Counted from the stretch's first letter, positions 24,107 to 35,932 are shown. The stretch: DNA of 64,000 bases from Adiantum capillus-veneris (GCA_014529385.2 CM043942.1:22650991-22714990); one strand, 5' to 3'. Made by a program: numbers and translations. Notes: generated by a model from the letters alone, not told the origin.

Positions 24107-24764
24107 AGATATTGTATGTTGACAGATTTATGGATCAACACCCTTGAGATCTTTATAAGACCAAGCAAAGATATCTCGGTATTCTTTTAGTAAGCTTACC
24201 AAAATCTCTTCTTCTTTTTCATTCTTCTTCTTCTTCTTATACATCTCTTTTAGGGCTTTCTTCAACTCTTAATATTTCTTCTTTTGTTCAACTCGTGTCA
24301 TGGATGAATCATCATCCTGGTGTTTAGGTTTTTATTGAGTTTTCTTTCTCATTTTTCTTGATGTTTTTGATGTCCCTTATTTGTTGTCTGAAGGATATCT
24401 ACCCATGATTTTGTCCTTGACACAATCATGTGCATCTATCTGCATCAAAAAGTATGTTCTGCTAGAAACTGATGGCATAGGTCTAGATTTCAAGTTTCTT
24501 GTGTCTCTTTTTCTTCTATACCATTTCTGTCTTTTTGTTTTTTGGTTTGAAAAGTCAAAAAACTTTTCCTCTCCTCCTTTTAGGAGTAGTTGGGTTCTCA
24601 CATGTTCTTTTTTTGACCCAGAATCATCAGATGTAGCTCAAGTTCTTCAAACTCGTCCAATAGCATCATAATAGAGGTATGAAAAGACTTGTTGAGCTTT
24701 CAATAAGTCCTTGGGTTCTTGAACTTCATCTTCAATGGGAGAGTTGAGATCATTTGTATGGGAA

Positions 24765-25734
24765 TTATGTCATAACCATCCTCATTGCAAAATTGAGTAG
24801 GCATAGACGTATGGATGTTGCCAAAATTTGAGTCCATTCAAATGGCTCAAACAAATGCCCCGGAAAGGGTTCAGGTATATATTCTTCATCCGTGCAATCC
24901 CTTTCTAAGATACATTCTTCTTGTTTTAAACTCCCATTTTTCAAGGCTCCACACATCCAAATAGGTGTGTCTTTGCTTAACCAAGATGGAAGCTTCGATT
25001 CAGCTGAAGAGATTAAGTCAAATTCTTGAATGGGTGTTTTCATCACATCTCTATAAGTGTGATCTTTCAAATTAACCCTTGTGATTGATCCCACTTGCCT
25101 CAAGTACAGGTAATTGTTTCGCCAATCCTGAATGAGTTGTACCTACCGCATGAATGGTTTTCCCAAGATGATTTCATAGTTAAGTTTCTTTCCAAAGTCC
25201 ACTATCACAAAAGTATGTTAATAATCAATTCCACAGGAACTAACTGTCACATTTTCAACCAGTCCTAGGGGTTCTTCTATATTTTTGTCAGCTAATTGTG
25301 ATTTCGTTCGAGTTTGTCTAATGACCGGTTTTTCCCCATGATTTTCATACTGCTTTTGTGGCTATGGCTATGCCAGCCATAGCCATAGCCATAGCCCCAC
25401 TGTCTAGTATTGCCATGGTTTCTACATTATTATATCTCACCGAAAGGGTTGTGTTTCCTTCTTTCCCTTCGTAGTATTCTTCAACTTTGTTCATAGGGAC
25501 GGATCTAATCTCCTTGTTATCCCATTCCTGTTTTAACTTACCCAAATTTTTTGTGATTAGCCTTGTTATCCCCACCTTCTCTAAAGTTTCTTCTAAATCA
25601 TTCCATAAATATGGTCTGATTTTTAACAGTTCTCCCAAGGTAAGAGTACATTGAATGTTTGTTGACATGATTGAATGGATGTTCTCCACCTCAAGGGTAT
25701 GTTCTGCTTTTTTTATCCAAGTGGTTTTACACAC
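24765..25734 (-). pseudogene. Protease of element I with a hexamer expansion beside the active site
   Basis: The retropepsin domain upstream of RT has ETMAILDSGA (active-site Asp-Ser-Gly, around 25400) and ends with the closing block YEIILGKPFMR (around 25155). Directly after DSGA the protein reads MAMAMAGIAIATKAV, where relatives have a single GxAIATK. The DNA shows AGCCAT/GGCTAT hexamers in both orientations (25360-25397). The tail down to 24765 leads into RT. Interrupted by stops, so inactive. Confidence 0.75.
25360..25397. repeat. GGCTAT/AGCCAT inverted hexamer repeat
   Basis: Two GGCTAT units face four AGCCAT-type units across GCC, giving a potential hairpin inside the protease coding region. 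Confidence 0.8.
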
Positions 25735-25770
25735 TATTGATTTGTCTTCTTTGTCTCCTAAGTAAGAGGG

Positions 25771-28736
25771 TCACGGTTTTAGAGTCATTGGTTTAGACAT
25801 TCCTAATGTTTCATCCCCATACAAGGATTGGATATCATTATCCATATCAGGAGGTAAATTGTCTAACCAAACTTCCTCTAGAGGAGCTGACTTCAAAGTT
25901 ATGCTCCCACCATTGATCTCTCCCACTTTTTTCCATAAATGTCCTGGCTTGTCTTCCTCTACGAACAGAATTCCATCTAAAGCATCTTCACTGTTAGGCA
26001 CTATGAGTTCTGACTCTTTAGTTTCAAGGTGGGGTTCTATCACCACTTTGGATTTCTCTTTATTGGTTTCTACCAACAAGCTCCTCCGGTTTTGCTATAC
26101 TCTCAAGCTTGGGTTTTTATTTTTCCAGCATCTCTTGAGTAATTCTTACCAAATTTTTTGATAAGCTTCAAGCTTAACAGCTTTCATGTCCGGATAAGGA
26201 TAGTTTTTCCATTTGTTTTCCATGTTTTGGCCTGCTTTAAGTCCCGCTTGGAAAGCTTCCAAGGATGCATTGATTGGCTTAAAAATTTTGTCTACCAAAA
26301 TTGATCCTCCAGATTTCATTGTGGTTTCTTTGATTTCACTCCCAGTTTGTTTCATTCTTTCCTAGAATAGTTTCTTGGATTTTTCCTCAATTTCATCCTT
26401 TTGTTTCTATTTTCTCATCTCATACCTTTGACTTCTTATTTTCTTTGTATTTTGAGAGGAAATTTTAGTATTCTCTAATTCATCATAGGAGTTATGGTTC
26501 TTTTTCTTAACTTGGGCTCTGGTGATCACATTGATTGGAACAATAGGTTCACTCTCTAAAGAGCTACTATGTATCACATAGACTACATTTACCATTGCTT
26601 TTCCCTTGTTTAATGGATTTTTTGGACAGTCTTCAGGGAAATGTCCACCCTTTTTGTAACAGTGTGTACAAAAGGCTTCAACTGGATTAATGTTCTTGTT
26701 AGATTCTGGGTATTCATTTTTCCAATGATCATCTCCACCACAATTATGGTAGTTTCCAGTCCTTGGCTTAATCATAGGTCTTATCATAGGAGGTCTACTA
26801 CCTTGATTAGCTACATAGTACATCGGTGTAAGTTCTCGTGTAGCATAAGTCATAGGTTCTTCCATTGAAGGTGGATGTGAATTATACCACTCCCCTTATA
26901 CCATTACTGTAGATGGGCTAGGCTCAACATAAGGTGTAACAAGCACTAGTGCTTGTTCATCTATGACTCCTTCTGAATGCATGTACTTTACAAGCACTAC
27001 ATTATGTCCAGGATATGGAGGTTGTTGACCCAACACTGGTTGTGGTCTTTCCATACCCATGGGTGCTCTTTGTGTTGGGGCCATATTAGGTTGATATATG
27101 TAATGGATTGTACTTGTGGTCTCATAGGCACGTATTGAACATTTCCATCGTACTTTGGTCGGTAATAGCACTCATTGGTCTCATGGTTCGCCCATTTACC
27201 CTCAATAGAATACCATTTGCCCTGGTCCTCTCATAAGTGCTTTTTGCATATTATTCATCATTTCATTCTTCCTTTTGAGCATGTCTTCTATGGTTGTAAG
27301 TGGTGTTGCACTAGCTATTCCCACTTGTGTTGGTTTTGTGGATGCTGTTTTCTCACTCTTAGTATCCTTAGGGACATCTTCTTCATTGAAAATACCACAA
27401 TTGTCTCCCAAGTCAATAGCATCTGATACACACTCTTCTAGGGTCATATGCTTCTTACTATACAGTATAGCATGAAGTTCTTTGTTGAGAAATCCTTCTA
27501 GAAACCATGACACAATCTTTCTTCTGCTGGTATTGCTAGTTCTGGGCATCTTGCAATGTATTGCTTCATCCTAGTTGCACAATCCCTATCACCTTGTTTC
27601 AGTTTGAAGCTATACATTTGAGCTACCGTATTATGTTTGATCCCAGTTTTGAAACATGCAGCTACAAATCCATGAGCTAATGTATTTAAGTCCATGATTG
27701 ACCTTGGTGGAATGTTTTCGAACCATGTCAAAGATTTTCCTTCTAATGTCATTCCAAATCTCTCAAATTGAGTGTGGAAATCAAAAATACGTTCTGCTCT
27801 TAGCACTTGCTTAAAGCTTGCTAAGTGGTCATATGGATCCCCAGATCCACTGTATTTTTTCAGCCATTTTTGAAAATCAGCTGGTCTGATGTCTATTTGG
27901 CTCAACCCCAGTTCTTCTGGTAGTTGGTCATGTCTCCAGTCCTTCAAACCAATCCGTTGGAAATAGTGACTCATGTAGCCCTGGACTGGCTTCGTGATGA
28001 GGTAGGCTTGGGTTTTTTAACATTGCTCCCAAAAGATCTCTCACGGAGTTCCTCTCTTGGAATAGTTTCTGGTCCTTGGCCCAATATCCAATCTCTTATA
28101 GAGTACCCTTGGTATTTGATCTGTTCTACTTCCTCATGACTCATCATAATAGAGTTATTGTTATAACAATCCCTAAATAGGTAAGCTAGTAGATCTGTTA
28201 AATCCTTGTCTTTGATTTTGAAGATATAGATGATCTTCATGGGTGTTAACTGCCCCAATAAGGCATGAGATGTTCATAAAAGATCCTTCATGTTCCTATC
28301 CTCCCAACAATAGACTCCGATCCTAGGATTATTAGTGCTAAGCCATTTCAAAGGTTTTAGATCAACTTGATTGTATCTCTCAAACTCTAAAGTTGGTGGA
28401 CCTTATGTGGCCCCATTTGTCTATTACATTAGGGTTTTCAACTTTTAAATACTGAGTCCCATTTTTATCCATATACATCTTTTCTTGTTTGTTTGCCCTG
28501 ATTTCCTCTTCAAACTCTATGTCATGGTCATCACTGTGAATGGCATACTCTTCATTAGGTTCCAGGTAAACCTGAGCTCCATGGACATTAGTCTTATAAA
28601 AGGTGAGTATGTGCTTATATCGCACTGTCGTTTTGGTTCTTGAATGAGTCGAATAGGAAGACATTTCAGATGTTGAGTCAGAATAGGTGTCTGACACTTC
28701 TTCAAAGATAGTGCCCAAGTGATCGCTTTGATTCAC
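25771..28736 (-). pseudogene. Gag of element I
   Basis: A Gag reading frame broken into pieces. The acidic Ser/Tyr-rich N-terminus (28736-28380) precedes the capsid domain (27974-27202) with FQKWLKKYSGSGDPYDHLAS, FERFGMTLEGKSLTWFENIP, FKLKQGDRDCATRMKQYI and FLEGFLNKELHAIL. A Pro/Tyr-rich linker (27171-26896) follows, then two zinc knuckles (26865-26407). The first has lost two ligands (YHNCGGDDHWKNEY); the second is intact (CTHCYKKGGHFPEDC). A poorly conserved linker (26355-25771) leads to the protease. Gag builds the particle and binds RNA. The capsid assignment is firm; element lineage within the non-chromovirus Ty3 group is not decided. Confidence 0.78.
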
Positions 28737-29236
28737 ACTCTTTTGGTGGATACTCTACTAGCGGTCTCTCCAAATATGCTTTGATTTTCCAGTATACGAC
28801 CAGATGTAAGGTTCATATAGATATAGACTTGTTAATCCCTGGATAAAGTACTTACCGTCGGATTGACTTGTTGTCCGTTTTTCCACTTGACTCGAATTCA
28901 ACTTCTGTCAAGCTCTTAATTCCTTGCCTGCAACTTGGTTCCTTTGTCAGTTTTAACCAAGTTAGCTAATGTTTTTCACAAAGACTGTATAAGTTTTGCT
29001 AACTATTGTGATTGGTCTATGTATATCACTTCAATATGAGCTAAGTGAGTCAGCAATTGAAACTTTCAAATTCTTCCGTTGCAAAGAGCTAAAGGACTAA
29101 TTTGCAACCTGGAAATTGAGCTAACATGTACTAAGTTGGATCCGATGGAACCCAAACTTGACCAGTGGCCTTGTATTATGTTGTTCTAATCCTATATAAG
29201 CTCAAAGGCCCAAAATCTTGTCTCTGGGGTTTAAAA

Positions 29237-29257
29237 CTAAATAATCTGATTATTTAC
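29237..29257. repeat. AATAATCTGATTATTTAC near-palindrome
   Basis: AAATAATC and GATTATTT face each other across a single T; first dyad of the I leader. Confidence 0.75.
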
Positions 29258-29370
29258 TTTTCTCTGTTTTTCTCACTTTTTAGGCTTGTTCTGCCATATA
29301 AACACCTTATGGTAGTCTCTGGACAAGTTTCACTGAATTTGAACAAGATTTGTCCAAGATTTTTGCAAAT

Positions 29371-29391
29371 GTAAATAATCGTGATTATTAA
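29371..29391. repeat. GTAAATAATCGTGATTATTAA near-palindrome
   Basis: Second dyad of the I leader, 134 bp from the first; its context (GCAAAT before, GCTGGC after) matches that of the dyads at 4375 and 17194. Confidence 0.75.
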
Positions 29392-29587
29392 TTGCTGGCA
29401 TTTTTTTGCAACTTTTTGCCAAAATGTTGATACAAACACGTTAAGCAACTCAACTTAGGGTCCCTAACCAAGTCTCACCAAGTTTGGATAAATTCTACTC
29501 AAATTGTCAACAGTTTTGTGTCTGCGAACTGACTTTTCAAATCTGGCCACAATTTCCACTTTTATGATCCAAATCTTACCAAATTTG

Positions 29588-29813
29588 TGTTACCATACAT
29601 GTGGTGGTGATGTGTGTGAACACACTTAGGACCGCTGCGGCATTTTTTCCCTCTTTAGGAGGTTTTAACCCCCGTGCATTGTATACGCCCATTCATTCTA
29701 GGGCTATCCATCTTTCCATTGCACACGAACTAATACTTCTCTCTGTTGTGTGCATTGAGCTTCCTTCGTCTTCTCTAAGCTGTGTGTGTTTTCCTGTAAC
29801 CCTAATTCCAACA
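29588..29813 (+). repeat. Probable 5' LTR of element G
   Basis: The 3' end (CCAACA before the primer-binding site) is firm. The 5' end is a best guess at the nearest TGTTACC, because no second copy is present for comparison. Confidence 0.5.
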
Positions 29814-29815
29814 AT

Positions 29816-29827
29816 TGGTATCAGAGC
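29816..29827 (+). other. Primer-binding site of element G
   Basis: TGGTATCAGAGC, complementary to the plant initiator tRNA-Met 3' end, two bases after the LTR. Confidence 0.93.
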
Positions 29828-30150
29828 GGGTTGCATCCTCCTGGGCTTAGTTGCCAGCAGCTCCAACATACGCCTGCTCACTTTCTCCAATATCAGTGAG
29901 CTTTGGTGAGCTTTTGCAGGTCAATAAAAATTTCAAGAGAGCTCATTTCAGGCTCATTTCGGCCTCCATTTCCACTACAGGCAGTGTTGCATAGGCTATC
30001 TTGTCATTTTGTGCAGAATTTCTATCAGTTGCGTTTTTTGCATAACAGGTCCCTTGCAGTCTTCTATGGTTTGTGCTATTTAACACGTGTTGTTCTGGCT
30101 TTGTTTCTCCTACTTTTGGGTAGTTTTCACATCAGGTGCAGGCATTCACA

Positions 30151-31158
30151 ATGGCCGACAATAACACGGATGTGTTCAAGATGTTTGCTGTTGAGGACAG
30201 ATTGGATGGGGACAATTACCCTATGTGGACTTACATGATGCAACATGTTCTTGTGTCAAAGGGAATTTTGAATATTGTGTAGGGCATTGATGTACATCCT
30301 GGTTCTAAGGATGTAGGTGATGTTGAGGATGTTGCACGCCTTGCTACAAGGATTGTTGTTGCTAGAGTTGTTTTGTCTACGGTAGAACAAGCTCGTTGGG
30401 ATGTAAAGGATGCGTAGGCTCATGCATTGATTGCATTGTCTATGAAGCGCACCATGACTCCTCACATTTGTTCAGCAAAATTTTCAAAGCAGGCTTGCGA
30501 TATTCTAGTTGCTCTTTATGCAAGCCGCAATGAGACAAAAATTGCATTGCTACGTAAAGAGCTAGAGTCAAAGATTATGCATGAGAAAGATGATATGGAC
30601 ACTTTCCTTGCTGGTGTCAAGGATATCAATGAGCAACTTATTTCTACAGGTGAAGTCATTTCAGATAGTTCCCTTGTGCATACTGTTCTTGATGCCTTAC
30701 CGAATTCTTACCAAACTTTTGCTAGTACTTGGAGACTTATGACCCAAGAAAATCCAGAAGTTGTCAAGTTTGATGCATTATGCAGATTGCTATTGCAAGA
30801 GTCACTTTCCAAAAAAAACAGGACTAGAAAACATGCAGTTGAACAGGATTTTATTGCTACTCAAAGAAAGGGTGGTAAAAGCAATGCAGTCACTTCTTAT
30901 GGTTCTTCTGCAAGTGGAAAATCACTTGTTCCTAATGCTTCTACTGGCAGCAATTTGTCTGGAAATTCTGGTGATAAGGGCAAAAAGAAGATCTGTTGCT
31001 ATTATTGTAAATCTAATGATCACTTCATCAAGCAGTGTCCTAAGTTGAAGGCCAAAGAGGCTAAGAAGAAAGAGGGTGGTTCCACTACAAATGCAGCCCT
31101 TGTTGAGACTTCTGTGAAAGGAGACTGTGATGCTAATGCTGATGTAGAATGGGCTTAG
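30151..31158 (+). pseudogene. Gag of element G, two in-frame stops
   Basis: Starts at the ATG at 30151 (MADNNTDVFKMF) and stays in one frame to 31158. It has the copia Gag domain (DRLDGDNYPMWTYMM; ALSMKRTMTPHI; ILVALYASRNETKIALLRKELE; DDMDTFLAGVKDINEQLIS) and the zinc knuckle CCYYCKSNDHFIKQC near 31005-31040. Two TAG codons interrupt it, after NIV (30280-30282) and after VKDA (30415-30417). Related copia Gags usually read DAQAHA at the second site, so CAG to TAG is likely. The open part from 30427 alone would give a truncated Gag of 243 residues. Confidence 0.8.
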
Positions 31159-31977
31159 TGCAAAGTGCACTTACAATCCTGTTGTCCATGATGCATGCAT
31201 GTCAGTTGCTGCAGATTCACATGTGTGGTATTTTAACAGTGGTGCTACAAAGCACATTACCTCACATCATGAATTGTTCACCTCTCTCGAGTCTGTCCCT
31301 CATGGGAATTCAGTCACTTGTGCCAACAACGCCTCTTATCCAATTCAGGGAGTTGGAAAGATTGTGCTTACTGCTGCAAATGGTAGTTTTTTCACACATG
31401 TTGATGCACTTTATGTACCTGGGATCAAGAAGAACTTTTGTCTGTCTCTGCACTTGCTAGACTTAGACTTGTAGTCAAAATTGTGGATGATAGATGTACA
31501 GTTCATGATCTTAGTTTTGGTGATGAAATTGTTGCATCTGGCCTTTTGTGTCATGGGCTGCATAAGCTCACTTTGTATGACAAGTGTGGATAAAATTTTG
31601 CAAATGCAGTTGTAGATTCAAGGGCTATTTCAAATGCAAAACTATGACATGCACGTTTTGGGCATTTGAATTTTGCCAGTTTGCTGCGTTTGCAGAAATC
31701 TGATATGGTTTCTTCTTTGTTGCCTCTTGAAGCACCTGTCAAACATGTTTGTGAAGACTATATTTTGGGTAAAATGCAACGTTCTAAGTTTCCAGAGGAT
31801 GGTTCAGCTAGGGACACATGCAGGTTGCAACTTGTGCATAGTAATGTTTGTGGGCCCATGCAAACTCCGTCCTTGGGAAATTACCTTTACTTTGTGACTT
31901 TCATTGATGATTACTCCAGGCATACATGGGTATTTCCACTTAAAGCGAAGTCCGAAGTTTTTATGTGCTTCAAATAA
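31159..31977 (+). pseudogene. Protease and integrase N-terminal part of element G
   Basis: After a frame change the copia protease reads VWYFNSGATKHIT (around 31225); relatives have Asp-Ser-Gly, here Asn-Ser-Gly, so the catalytic Asp is lost. It continues with NNASYPIQGVGKIVL and VDALYVPGIKKN. The Gag-pre-integrase domain and integrase start follow at 31640-31977: LRLQKSDMV, HVCEDYILGKM, LVHSNVCGPMQTPSLGNYLYFVTFIDDYSRHTW. The HSNVCGP position holds Asn where the catalytic Asp (HSDVCGP) is expected. Confidence 0.78.
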
Positions 31978-33158
31978 TTTCTAGCTATGGCTAAAAAACG
32001 GTCTCGAAATGTACTATGGGCACCCTCTGTTCCGATCGAGGGGGGGAAGTATATGTCTCATAAATTTAATGCATTTTTGGCTAGTTGTGAGATTTTTGCC
32101 CACCTCATCAAAATGGTGTTGCTGAGAGGGAAATTGGGTCACTTACGGAAATGGCATGATGTATGGTCAAAAGTCAAGCTTTGCCGCATTCTTTTTGGCT
32201 TAAGGCCATCATGTGTACCACTTATGTACTAAACAAGTGTCCTACAATGCTTTGCATTCTATTACTCCATATGAAGCATGGCATGATAGAATGTGGGATT
32301 TTTGCCTTATACACCTCATCAAAATGGTGTTGCTAAGAGGAAAAACGGGTCACTTACAAAAATGGCATGATGTATGGTCAAAAGTCAAGCTTTGCCGCAT
32401 TCTTTTTGGCTTAAGGCCATCATGTGTGCCACTTATGTACTAAACAAGTGTCCTACGAAATCTTTGCATTCTATTACTCCATATGAAACATGGCATGATA
32501 GAAAGCCTTCTATTGAGCACATGCCTTTTTTGGCTGTTTGGCATATGCTTTGGTGCCACAAACACAGTGTAGAAAATTGGATGATAAGGCTGTCAAATAT
32601 ATTTTTGCTGGTTATAGTGTTGAAAGCAAAGGTTACAGATTGTATCATCCACAAACAAAGTGTATTTTGGTTCCATGGAATGTTGTGTTTGTGGAAGATT
32701 CTGTTCAGCCCTTGTTGTCATGTACTAGAGACAGTAATGTAAGCTCACAGGACATTTATGACACTTTGTTGCCTCTTTTTAGTGGTGGAATTATAAATGT
32801 AAATTCCAATGAGGCAAATGTACGGCCTATGGGGGTTTCTGAAAATGTTACAGCTAAGTCTACTACTGATGCAGATGTACATGATGTACTTGATGAGGAA
32901 AGGGTTGAAAATGAGCAGGCTAGAGGTATGCCAAAATGGCTGGTGCATACTTTGTGTGACAGTAAATTGGATGCACCTTTGTCTAGTCGTACTCGTTCAA
33001 GTTCTCGTCATGCATCAGATTGTTATGCTTTGGCTGTGTCTAGTGTACATGATGTTGAGGAACCTCTATTTTTGATGAAGCACAAAATTCAAAAAATTGG
33101 ATGGCTGCCATGCAATCAGAATATAATGCACTTATATAAAATGACACATGGAACATGA
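31978..33158 (+). pseudogene. Integrase C-terminal part and RT start of element G
   Basis: The integrase core runs through PHQNGV-like sequence, SFWLKAIMCATYVLNKCPT and ITPYEAWHDRKPSIEH (duplicated, see next entry), then YALVPQTQCRKLDDKAVKYIFAGYSVESKGYRLYHP, the usual copia C-terminal block (32538-32720). A Ser/Asp-rich linker with SSRTRSSSRHASD leads to the first RT residues (AMQSEYNAL, around 33115). The RT fingers, palm and RNase H are absent. Frames shift several times. Confidence 0.75.
32091..32512 (+). repeat. Tandem duplication of about 211 bp in the integrase
   Basis: The block from GATTTTTGCC through GGCATGATAGAA (32091-32300) is repeated at 32297-32512 with a few substitutions and a 5-bp insertion. 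It covers the coding part for the NGVAERK to WHDR segment, so the duplication alone destroys the integrase. Confidence 0.9.
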
Positions 33159-34172
33159 CACTCTTGCAACAATATCATCGATCAAATTATGCTACATCTT
33201 TTTAGTATATACACAAGAGTGTTTGGACAGGTCCACGTTCTATAGCTTGATGCTCAACAAAGTTGACTATTTGTTTGATGATCAATAAGATCGATTTTGA
33301 TGGTGCAACGAGGTTTTTGTTATTTTTTCCTACACTTATTTTTTGTGCTTTGGATATGGATACATCTTATTCTAGGCATTTATTTTGCTTCTATGGAAGA
33401 ACAACAACTCATCTATGATTGAGTCCTTTTACTTTGATGTGCATGTAACCAATGATGTTTTCTCTAATCAGTATGCATGGTTATGAACCACAACACAATG
33501 TTTCTACACAAGTGGATTTTTAACCAAATTGTTTACCTCTAGAAATGTGTAAATCAAAATTGTCGTTATATATATAGCAACATTGATGATGGATGTTAAT
33601 TTTAATGGTATTTTCTCTATTATGTGATGATCATGTGAGCAGTGGAGGTCAAATTTTCCAATTGCGCTCTAAGTGCAACATTATGGATACTTTATCATAT
33701 CTAAGAGGATGTGAAAGTACAAAATGCCCTAGGAATTTGTGTTTATTCTTTCAATAGTTCTATTGTAAATTTTACCATCAACTCTACGAGGTGGTATGGT
33801 ATGCGTTATGAGTGTAATGCCACTGTAAACATTCCAACCAAACTTCATTCTCACTCCAACAAGACAATGTGAGTGTGTAGGTTTGATTATAGCATTGATC
33901 AAATGCGCAATCATATATTGTAGTGTCCAGACTAAATAAGTCTAAGAATGTCAGAAGAAGGTGATGGCTAAGAGAAAGTACAATGTGTACTTTTAGTTTT
34001 TCTTTTCAAAAATTCTATTATCTACGACATCGGTTACCACCTTGGGCAAAGTACAAATAAAGCTCAAATTTCACTACATCAAGAAACTAAGATTGTGTAG
34101 TAGATGTGTTTCTTGTTTAGCTTTTCGCATTGAAATGGAAAAGATAAGGAGCAAGATGCAAAGGTGGGATTA
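33159..34172. other. AT-rich DNA without recognised feature
   Basis: No coding family, LTR end or repeat array is visible. It may contain decayed G sequence. Confidence 0.5.
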
Positions 34173-35160
34173 TGTTGGAGAGGGAGAATGGGAACGCACC
34201 CAAAAACACAACACAGATGCCTCTCTATAGCCCAAGGCACTCACAACACCCCCGTCCACTAGAAATCACAATCAAAGCTACACATCTCCGCAAGTACACC
34301 ATCATTTGCACGCATACCAACGCATGCATGCTTTGCACCATCAACTAATAGCATATCACACCAATTTTTCTTGTTTGCAACTGTCACACAACACACACCA
34401 CTCTCTCTTTCTCTCTCACACACAAAGGTTAGGGGAGGCACAAACATCTCACACAACCAACACCAAGCACTTGGAGTACAGCAAAGACAAGAAGGGGTAA
34501 AGGGGAAGAAACGACACACAATTTGGCTATGGCTTGTTTCAATTTTGACAAAAACATCATTTACAAACACCATGAAACTCGACTACATTGCGGCTCCAAT
34601 GGCACGACATCAAAGAGTGCCAAAACACTGATTTTGGCAGCCTTTGTTGGCACCCTCGTTGGCTCCAAAGCTGTCCAAAACCCCTCTTCGTTGGAGCTCT
34701 TTCTCTCCCAAAAAACCGTCGTGACTCTCCAAAACAAGCTCTCCCTTATAGCAAAAAAACAGGGCCCTTTAAGGCATGTGCAACAGCTAATTTTAGTCGA
34801 CAACTTTTGCTATTTTTGGCCTTGACTTGCATGTGAAGCCACCTTCTACTCTCGGCTTTGTTTGAGGCCCAAGTCATCGTTTGCACAATATCTTAAGTGG
34901 GGCAAGACTCCCCTCAAAGAACATTGGCCCGAAGGGCGTGTAGAGTCGGCCTCTTATCGCGCATGCCACGTCAATAGCTTGCAGTGCTCTCAGACACCAC
35001 CGTTGACGGCTGCACCACCAAAATCTGCCATAGCATCACCCGTGTGCACCCAACATTGCCCAACTCTTTGGTACCTGCTCTAGAACTCTACCGTACACCT
35101 GTCAACATACATATCCATGCTCATACCCTCTGTTATGGTCGACCCACTTTGGCTGCAGCA
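34173..35160. repeat. Left long direct repeat (putative LTR) of element H
   Basis: Starts TGTTGGAGAGGG and matches the right copy through CACTTTGGCTGCA. Short shared landmarks are CCCAAAAACACAACACAGAT, CACTAGAAATCACAATCAAAG and TTTGTTTGAGGCCCAAGTCA. Divergence is well above that of element A's LTRs. Confidence 0.7.
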
Positions 35161-35704
35161 GCATTGCCCAACCCCCTTGTTGAACATTCATGTTCAACCA
35201 AAAAACTTCTTTATTCGTGTGGGACCTGCATAGCTAGAAAATATTGTGAGCACATCAAAAACACTCTACGATACATACAAAGTCTTACTCCAAATGACTC
35301 CCAATCCTCAAGCGGGTTGCCCCACCCCCTGCATAGTCTAACCCCCTAGAACAAACACCTGGCTTTGCTCTTTTCCATCCATCTACATCAATCTCCAACA
35401 GTGCTTTACCCATGCACGTAGCCATCCATTCACACAATGGGCCCATAGCACTTTAGCACTTCTTTACCTTGATTATCTAATATCGGTTTTTACAATCCTA
35501 CAAGGAGAACTAGGCCACTTGGCAACACCTCATTGGAGGAGATGACGTTGGTGAAGATGACGTTGGTCGTAAAACAAGGTAAAAATGGTGGTAAAAAAAG
35601 GGCATGCTAAAAAAATATGTAGTAAAGCACGCGCAGCCACCACCTTAGAAAAGCAGTGTCGTTCTTACCGTGCAGGAAAGTAAGCAGCGCACGCACACAT
35701 AGAA

Positions 35705-35858
35705 AGAGAGAGAGAGAGAGAGAGAGAGAGCAATTGACGACGCAGAGCAAAAGACAGGTACTCACGCATAGCAGAAGACAACAGAAGACAGGTACTCGTT
35801 TTTTTTCTCCATGCTACTGCCGGGGAGAGAGAGAGAGAGAGGCATGCTACTGCCGGGA

Positions 35859-35929
<71 letters not shown>
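35705..35929. repeat. Cluster of (GA)n microsatellites
   Basis: (AG)n at 35705-35730, a short run at 35825-35842 and a long one at 35861-35929. The last two are separated by a repeated GGCATGCTACTGCCGGG-like unit, suggesting duplication. Open frames through them (poly Arg-Glu or Ser-Leu) are artefacts. Confidence 0.9.

Positions 35930-35932
<3 letters not shown>

Larger units (their letters stand above)
20074..29587 (-). mobile_element. Element I: large Ty3/gypsy retrotransposon, broken
   Basis: On the minus strand the Ty3/gypsy gene order is readable over about 8.7 kb: gag with two zinc knuckles, protease, RT, RNase H, integrase, then an extra segment with a second protease-like domain. Stops and frameshifts occur throughout, so it is dead. 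Limits are approximate. The 5' side runs to the copia LTR that begins near 29588; the 3' side merges into non-coding DNA below 20074. Neither LTR could be delimited. The protein sequence is clearly different from the chromoviruses A and B: no chromodomain follows the integrase. Confidence 0.8.
28737..29587 (-). promoter_or_regulatory. 5' leader/LTR region of element I
   Basis: Non-coding sequence upstream of Gag with two dyads of the AATAATCGNGATTATT type (29237-29257, 29371-29391). It resembles the leader of element J at 16772-17300. No tRNA-Met-type primer site was found, so the LTR border is not placed. A GGTAAGTAC donor-like sequence on the minus strand (around 28848-28856) might mark a spliced leader; this is speculation. 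Confidence 0.45.
29588..33158 (+). mobile_element. Element G: Ty1/copia retrotransposon lacking RT
   Basis: The 5' LTR ends TTCCAACA at 29813 and is followed by TGGTATCAGAGC. Its start is probably the TGTTACC at 29588, giving about 226 bp. Then come gag, protease, integrase and the very beginning of the RT region, after which similarity stops near 33158. No 3' LTR was found. The internal integrase has a tandem duplication of about 211 bp. Confidence 0.8.
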
